This document shows positions 31,276 to 34,896 of a DNA stretch of 34,896 bases, one piece after another (positions within the stretch are counted from its first letter, which is position 1; every line of letters begins with the position of its first letter). This DNA is from a bacterium (GTDB lineage: Bacteria; Bacillota_I; Bacilli_A; RF39; UBA660). Below the pieces are notes generated by a model. It made no database searches. It had not been told where the DNA came from and worked only from the letters and a program-made list of their open reading frames with translations. A program made the translations under genes and the position numbers. Location: contig JAHZGA010000001.1 of NCBI GenBank assembly GCA_019421005.1, positions 1-34,896 of the forward strand, given 5' to 3'.

Positions 31276-32250
31276 TTGAATATATGTATTTTAGGTTGTG
31301 GTGCTTATGCAATAGCTTTAGCAACATCTATTTCGAGAAATAACCACAATATAACTATGTGGACAAAATTTATTGAAGAAAAAAATTCTTTAGAAAAGAA
31401 TAGAGAAAATAAATCTAAATTACCTGGAGTTAAATTAGATAATAAAATTAAATTTACAACTGATTTAAACGAAGCTATTAAAGATAAAGAATTAATTGTA
31501 ATTGCGCTTCCTGCTTCAGCTGTTGGAAGTACATCTAAAGAATTAAAAGAATTTATTAAAGAAAACCAACATATTTGTCTAGCTAGTAAAGGTATTGAAC
31601 AAGGTAGTTGCTTATTTGTAGAAGAAATATTAAAAAAATATATCAATAGTAATAATATTGCTGTTATTTCAGGTCCTTCTTTTGCAAGCGACATGGTAAC
31701 AACTAACCCTATTGGTCTTTCTTTAGCAACTAAAAATAAAAAAACTTTAGAAGTTGTTAAAAATGCTTTAGAAAATAAATATTTAAAATTACGTGAAACC
31801 GATGATATTATAGGAATTGAAATATGTGGTTCTATTAAAAACGTTATTGCTATTGCATCAGGGATATTAGATGGTATGCACGCTACTAACTCAACAAAAG
31901 CTATGTTTATAACAGAATCATTACATGACATTAAGGAATTAATTGACTCATTAGGTGGAGATAAATTAACTATTTTATCTTTTGCTGGTTTTGGAGATTT
32001 ACTTTTAACTTGTACCAGTGAACAAAGTCGTAACTTTAAATTTGGAAAATTAATTGGATCTAAAGCTTCTAAAGAAGAAATAGATAATTATATAAATAAT
32101 ACAACTATAGAAGGATTATATACCCTTAAATCAATTCATAAATTATTAAAAAATAAAAAAGTTAACATACCTATTATTGATTTAATTTATAATATTATTT
32201 TTAAATCAGAACAACCAGAAAAATTATTTGAATTCTTAATAACTAAATAA
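31276..32250 (+). CDS. gpsA: Glycerol-3-phosphate dehydrogenase [NAD(P)+]
   Basis: A 324-aa cytosolic enzyme that reduces dihydroxyacetone phosphate to sn-glycerol-3-phosphate for phospholipid synthesis. The N-terminal dinucleotide motif reads ILGCGAYAIALA (usual GxGxxGxA with Tyr-Ala in the middle). Later come VIALPASAVG, LASKGIE, AVISGPSFASDM, the catalytic Lys in EICGSIKNVIAIASGI, and SFAGFGDLLLTCTS. The start is a TTG preceded by TAGGAG 9 bases upstream; no in-frame ATG fits the N terminus. A strong terminator overlaps the stop. Confidence 0.96.
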   Translation: MNICILGCGAYAIALATSISRNNHNITMWTKFIEEKNSLEKNRENKSKLPGVKLDNKIKFTTDLNEAIKDKELIVIALPASAVGSTSKELKEFIKENQHICLASKGIEQGSCLFVEEILKKYINSNNIAVISGPSFASDMVTTNPIGLSLATKNKKTLEVVKNALENKYLKLRETDDIIGIEICGSIKNVIAIASGILDGMHATNSTKAMFITESLHDIKELIDSLGGDKLTILSFAGFGDLLLTCTSEQSRNFKFGKLIGSKASKEEIDNYINNTTIEGLYTLKSIHKLLKNKKVNIPIIDLIYNIIFKSEQPEKLFEFLITK

Positions 32251-32265
32251 CTTTAGTTATTTTTG
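32239..32265 (+). terminator. Terminator of gpsA
   Basis: ATAACTAAA and TTTAGTTAT form a perfect 9-bp stem with a 4-nt loop, followed by TTTTG. It overlaps the gpsA stop codon. Confidence 0.82.
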
Positions 32266-32300
32266 TTTACACTTATATACAGTGTGAATAAAATTTATTA

Positions 32301-32348
32301 TTGCCTAAACTTCACTAATAATATATAATAAAATTAGAAAGTGAGGAG
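32301..32348 (+). promoter_or_regulatory. Orphaned promoter and ribosome binding site of the DUF4190 gene
   Basis: TTGCCT (32301-32306), 17-bp spacer, TATAAT (32324-32329), then GTGAGGAG ending at 32348, where the IS110 element begins. Joining 32348 to 33968 restores GTGAGGAG-TAAA-ATG, the start region of the gene at 33972. No reading frame follows this site today. Confidence 0.8.
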
Positions 32349-32426
32349 TCTAACTATTAAAAGTCAATAGTAAAATTAAAAATAATAATAATTTGTTATA
32401 AATTGGAATTTATCCCACGCCAAAAG

Positions 32427-32461
32427 CCTTCAAAAATGACATTTTTTAAAAATTTTGAAGG
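32427..32461. terminator. Hairpin downstream of the IS110 transposase
   Basis: CCTTCAAAA and TTTTGAAGG form a 9-bp stem with a 17-nt AT-rich loop. On the minus strand it is followed by CTTTTGG. It lies 25 bases after the transposase stop and may act as its terminator. Confidence 0.55.
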
Positions 32462-32485
32462 TATGATAATATTTTTTAAAAAGTA

Positions 32486-33648
32486 TTATTTTAATAAAGA
32501 CGGATCAAAATCAATGTTGTTTTTCTCTAAAGCGAAAATAACTCTTAATAGTTTTTTGCAGACATGAGATAAAGCAACTCTATGACATTTACCTTCAGAA
32601 CGTTTCTTAAGGTAATAATCATAAAATGTTGGTGAATACCTTAAAATAACCATTGCAGTATTCATAATTGAATATTTGAGATGACCAGAACCATGTTTAA
32701 CCATCTTGCCATTATTTTCAATGGTGCCTGATTGAATTATACTAGGTTCAAGACCAGCAAAGGCTAACATCTTATTTGGAGATGAAAAATTACTAACATC
32801 TCCGTATTCAGATAATATTGTTGTTGCTGATATTTCACCAGGACCAGGAATGGTTAACATTCTTGGATTTAGTTCTTTGATAATTGTTGAAATTTTTTTC
32901 TCTATTGGATCAATTTTATCATTAAAAGTTTTGATAATAGAAACATAGGTAGAAATAAGTAAATCAGTATTTTCATCATGATGACCTACTGAATTCTTAG
33001 CGAGTTCTTTAAGTTTAGCAAACTTACTATAGCTGAATTTACCACGAGAAATACATCTTATTGAATCATAATCTCTCATCAAAGATATATGTTCAGTATT
33101 AGTATATTTTTCTAGAATAAATAATAGGGCTGTTGAAATTCTATTATCTAAGATGGTTTTAATTCAGGAAAAGTAAGGTCTAACTGATTTGTTAATAATA
33201 CTTGATATTTACTTCTTTCTTTAATTAATTGTTCTCTACTTCTACATAGTGACTTTAATGTAAAAATGCTGTATAATATATCTGAATTTGGTTTGTAAGG
33301 AACTGATATGAGATAATTAGCGATAGTTAGACTATCTGCTTTATCTATCCTAGTTCTACGTAAGCTTCGAGCTTTTAAAAACTGATGAATGACAAGGTTA
33401 TTCATTTTCATAAATGAATAACCTTGATCAATTAAGAAAAGTTCCAAATTCTTAGAATAATGTCCAGTTGCTTCAAAAGCAATATGGACATCAGATTTAT
33501 TATAGGGTTTCAATTGGTCCAATAAAGATTGAAATCCCTTTTTGTTGTTTTCAAAAGATGAATTTTCAACAATTACTTCACCTGTATTTGAGATAATACA
33601 GAAATCGTGTTTGTACTTTGATATATCAATGCCGATGTAATATATCAT
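32486..33648 (-). pseudogene. IS110-family transposase (DEDD recombinase), frameshifted
   Basis: The ATG at 33648 follows AAGGAGGT. The N-terminal RuvC-like DEDD domain is complete: Asp in YYIGIDISKYKHDF, Glu in IAFEATGHYSKN and two Asp in RRTRIDKADSLTIANYL. The frame ends at a TAG at 33148-33150 after TFPELKPS. The next frame resumes at once with LDNRISTALLFILEKY and runs to 32486 with IPGPGEISATTILSEYGDVSNF and GLEPSIIQSGTI, which holds the Ser of the Transposase_20 domain. Total length is one base short of 387 codons, pointing to a single-base deletion near 33151. Otherwise it is full length. Confidence 0.88.
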
Positions 33649-33694
33649 TATAAGCACCTCCTTAATTAGTTTTTTGCACTGAATGTTTGCCACA

Positions 33695-33862
33695 AGGTTT
33701 CTAATCATGTAAACTCGTAATTTTATAAAACATCGATTAGTAAAAACTAACGTGTTAACTAACTGATTAACAATTAAATTAAAAATCTGTGGTCTGTGAC
33801 TCCTCAAACCAGTCCGACATATAATGTGTCTGTAGTAAAATAGATACAAATCCACAGTGCGA
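33695..33862 (-). ncRNA. IS110 bridge RNA with matching target and donor guides
   Basis: Non-coding RNA in the element's 5' end, which guides IS110-type recombinases. The first loop is closed by CTGTGG (33852-33857) and CCACAG (33787-33792). Its left guide ATTTTACT (33834-33841) equals the flank plus core at 33966-33973. Its right guide TGAGGAG (33800-33806) equals plus-strand 32342-32348. The second loop is closed by TAATCA (33764-33769) and TGATTA (33702-33707). Its AGTTAG (33759-33764) matches the right end of the element (32350-32355) and TACGAG (33714-33719) matches the left end plus core (33962-33967). Between these two, TTAGT and ACTAA make a hairpin. The role follows from IS621-type knowledge; the matches are read directly. 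Confidence 0.82.
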
Positions 33863-33896
33863 GAATTATTATACAACTAGTTGTATAATAATTCAA
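33863..33896 (-). promoter_or_regulatory. Bridge RNA promoter inside a 32-bp perfect palindrome
   Basis: Two 16-base arms (33863-33878 and 33879-33894) are exact reverse complements. On the minus strand the palindrome contains TTGAAT, 17-bp spacer, TATAAT, which would start the RNA near 33862, just before its first stem. Confidence 0.72.
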
Positions 33897-33971
33897 AAAA
33901 TATAAATAGAAAGGGATTAATCAATAATAGAAATTAATTAATATTTCTATAAGATTAATTATACGAGTAAA

Positions 33972-34463
33972 ATGAACGATAAAGTTAAAGGTTTATCAAT
34001 TACGGCAATGATTTTAGGTATCTGTTCTATCGTACTTATTTTTACAAAAATATTCTTTTTAATACCTCTAGCATGTGGTATTATTGCAATCGTTTTTGCT
34101 TGTTTAGTTAAAAAGGAAACTTCTGAAATGAAAGGTATGACTTTAGCAGGTTTCATTTGTGGTATTGTAGGTGTTGTTTTATTAGTTGTTAGTACTATTA
34201 TTGGTATTGTTATAATTAATAAAACTACTGATACTATGGATAAAATTATAGATAAATCTATAAATACTATTGATGAAGTTAATGATGAAGTAGACCAATC
34301 AACCGATACTGAAGAAAGTCAAACTATAGAAGAAAATCAAACTACAGAAGAAAGTCAAACACAAGCTACAGACGAGCAAATGCAAAAAACTCAAGAAGAA
34401 ATAGAAGAACAAGCTAGACAAATACAAGAACAAGCTAAAAGTATGATGGAACAAATGCAATAA
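33972..34463 (+). CDS. DUF4190-type small membrane protein with acidic Gln-rich tail
   Basis: A 163-aa protein. It opens with KGLSITAMILGICSIVLIF, the usual DUF4190 start, and has two to three membrane segments in residues 8-90 (the last GIVGVVLLVVSTIIGIVII). A long extracytoplasmic or cytoplasmic tail follows, rich in Asp, Glu, Gln and Thr, with short repeats of the EESQT/EENQT type and a helical EEIEEQARQIQEQAKSMMEQMQ. Function is unknown. There is no ribosome binding site next to the ATG now; the original one lies beyond the inserted IS110 element at 32341-32348. Coding is intact but expression is probably low. Confidence 0.75.
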   Translation: MNDKVKGLSITAMILGICSIVLIFTKIFFLIPLACGIIAIVFACLVKKETSEMKGMTLAGFICGIVGVVLLVVSTIIGIVIINKTTDTMDKIIDKSINTIDEVNDEVDQSTDTEESQTIEENQTTEESQTQATDEQMQKTQEEIEEQARQIQEQAKSMMEQMQ

Positions 34464-34491
34464 AAAAAATAGGAAATCAATCTTATTTTTT
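34464..34491 (+). terminator. Terminator after the DUF4190 gene
   Basis: AAAAAATAGG and CTTATTTTTT can form a 10-bp stem with one G-U pair and an 8-nt loop, directly after the stop codon. The T run is part of the stem, so strength is uncertain. Confidence 0.5.
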
Positions 34492-34570
34492 GAGTATGTA
34501 AATAAATTTGTGTAAAGATAATTCCTTTCTATGGTAATATAGAAGTATATAACCAGGAAAGGATTTTTGT

Positions 34571-34896
34571 ATGAAAGAAAATAATGAAGTTGTTAAATAT
34601 TTATTAGAAAACTATGATATAAAAAATGCAAATAATATCGCATGTGCATTAAAAGACATGTTTAAAGACACTATTCAAACTATGATGAATGTCTAATTTG
34701 ATTCATCTATGGGTTATGAAAAAAGCGATAATAAAGTAGAAAAATCAAACTATAGAAATGGCTATTCTTCTAAAAAAGTGAAAAGTCAATTTGGTGAATT
34801 TGATTTAACTGTTCCCAGAGATCAAAATACTGAATTTGAGCAACAAATTGTTCCTAAAAATAAAAGAGATATTTCTGGAATTGAAGAGAAAGTTAT
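34571..34896 (+). pseudogene. IS256-family (Mutator-type) transposase, nonsense mutation, runs off the window
   Basis: An ATG with AGGAAAGG upstream opens a frame MKENNEVVKYLLENYD that meets a TAA at 34694-34696. The same frame continues as FDSSMGYEKSD, then YRNGYSSKKVKSQFGEFDLTVPRD and QQIVPKNKRDISGIEEKV, the unmistakable N-terminal part of Transposase_mut proteins. The stop stands where relatives usually have Glu (GAA to TAA), so a single nonsense change is likely. The catalytic region lies beyond the window. The element's left end is probably near 34509 (TTTGTGTAAAG). Confidence 0.85.

Larger units (their letters stand above)
32349..33965 (-). mobile_element. IS110-family element with bridge RNA, CT core
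   Basis: A 1617-bp element inserted with its transposase on the minus strand. The ends are defined by a duplicated dinucleotide CT (minus strand), at 32347-32348 and 33966-33967, and by the guide matches of its RNA. Removing the element restores an intact ribosome binding site and ATG for the downstream gene. There are no terminal inverted repeats, as expected for IS110. The 5' non-coding end of about 315 bases carries the bridge RNA. The transposase has a one-base frameshift, so this copy is probably inactive on its own. Confidence 0.85.

Noticed and set aside
31305..31931. Minus-strand 208-aa open frame opposite gpsA
   Set aside because: It is the antisense of a clear GpsA coding region with no homology or start signal of its own.
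32343..33805. GAGGAGTC at 32343-32350 and its reverse complement at 33798-33805 as terminal inverted repeats of a transposon
   Set aside because: IS110 elements lack terminal inverted repeats. The match is explained better as the right target guide of the bridge RNA pairing with the flank plus core.
33863..33894. Perfect palindrome read as a terminator or as the IS110 target site
   Set aside because: It has no asymmetric T run and lies inside the element as bounded by the guide matches; it contains the promoter for the bridge RNA.
1..34896. Mycoplasma-type code (UGA as Trp)
   Set aside because: TGA ends several intact genes at the expected place, and tryptophans are encoded by TGG.
1..34896. 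CRISPR array, tRNA or rRNA genes
   Set aside because: No regularly spaced repeats and no tRNA or rRNA sequence were recognised in the intergenic regions.

Overview
This is a strongly AT-rich window from a Firmicutes-type bacterium, most likely a gut-associated Bacilli lineage near the Erysipelotrichales/RF39 group. The reasons are the gene order S10-spc-alpha operon, rpoA, rplQ, ecfA1-ecfA2-ecfT-truA, rplM-rpsI, the short zinc-ribbon S14, FeoAB with an MntR-type regulator, and strong AGGAGG ribosome binding sites. TGA is used as a stop (the oxidoreductase, the GlmU-like gene and the holin end in TGA), so the code is standard and this is not a UGA=Trp mycoplasma. The taxonomic placement is inference.

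Positions 1-6.1 kb: an HtrA-type protease behind an Abi_2/HEPN-like gene (one minus-strand unit), then feoA-feoB diverging from a DtxR/MntR-type regulator across a shared operator candidate, and a UvsE DNA-repair endonuclease convergent with the regulator. Positions 6.1-8.4 kb form an accessory island: an isolated phage lysis cassette (holin, CHAP endolysin, small membrane-anchored phage protein), then an unannotated small structured RNA gene with a consensus promoter and its own terminator, then a DUF3800 gene.

Positions 8.4-29.5 kb are the ribosomal superoperon on the minus strand. Read in the direction of transcription it runs rpsJ-rplCDWB-rpsS-rplV-rpsC-rplP-rpmC-rpsQ-rplNXE-rpsZ-rpsH-rplFR-rpsE-rplO-secY-adk-map-infA-rpmJ-rpsMK-rpoA-rplQ. 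An inserted block follows (short-chain dehydrogenase, stand-alone GlmU acetyltransferase domain, ABC exporter remnant), then ecfA1-ecfA2-ecfT-truA, a C39-like peptidase and rplM-rpsI. rpmD (L30) is missing from its usual place. Both rpsJ and rplM have structured leaders; the rplM leader folds as an H-type pseudoknot.

Positions 29.5-34.9 kb are littered with mobile DNA: a reverse transcriptase cut by an IS3-family remnant, a small unknown gene, gpsA, an IS110-family element, a DUF4190 membrane protein and the start of a broken IS256-family transposase. The most informative find is in the IS110 element. Its leader encodes a probable bridge RNA whose two guide segments match the two sides of the actual insertion site. 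This fixes the ends of the element (32349-33965, CT core) and shows that it separated the DUF4190 gene from its own promoter and ribosome binding site.
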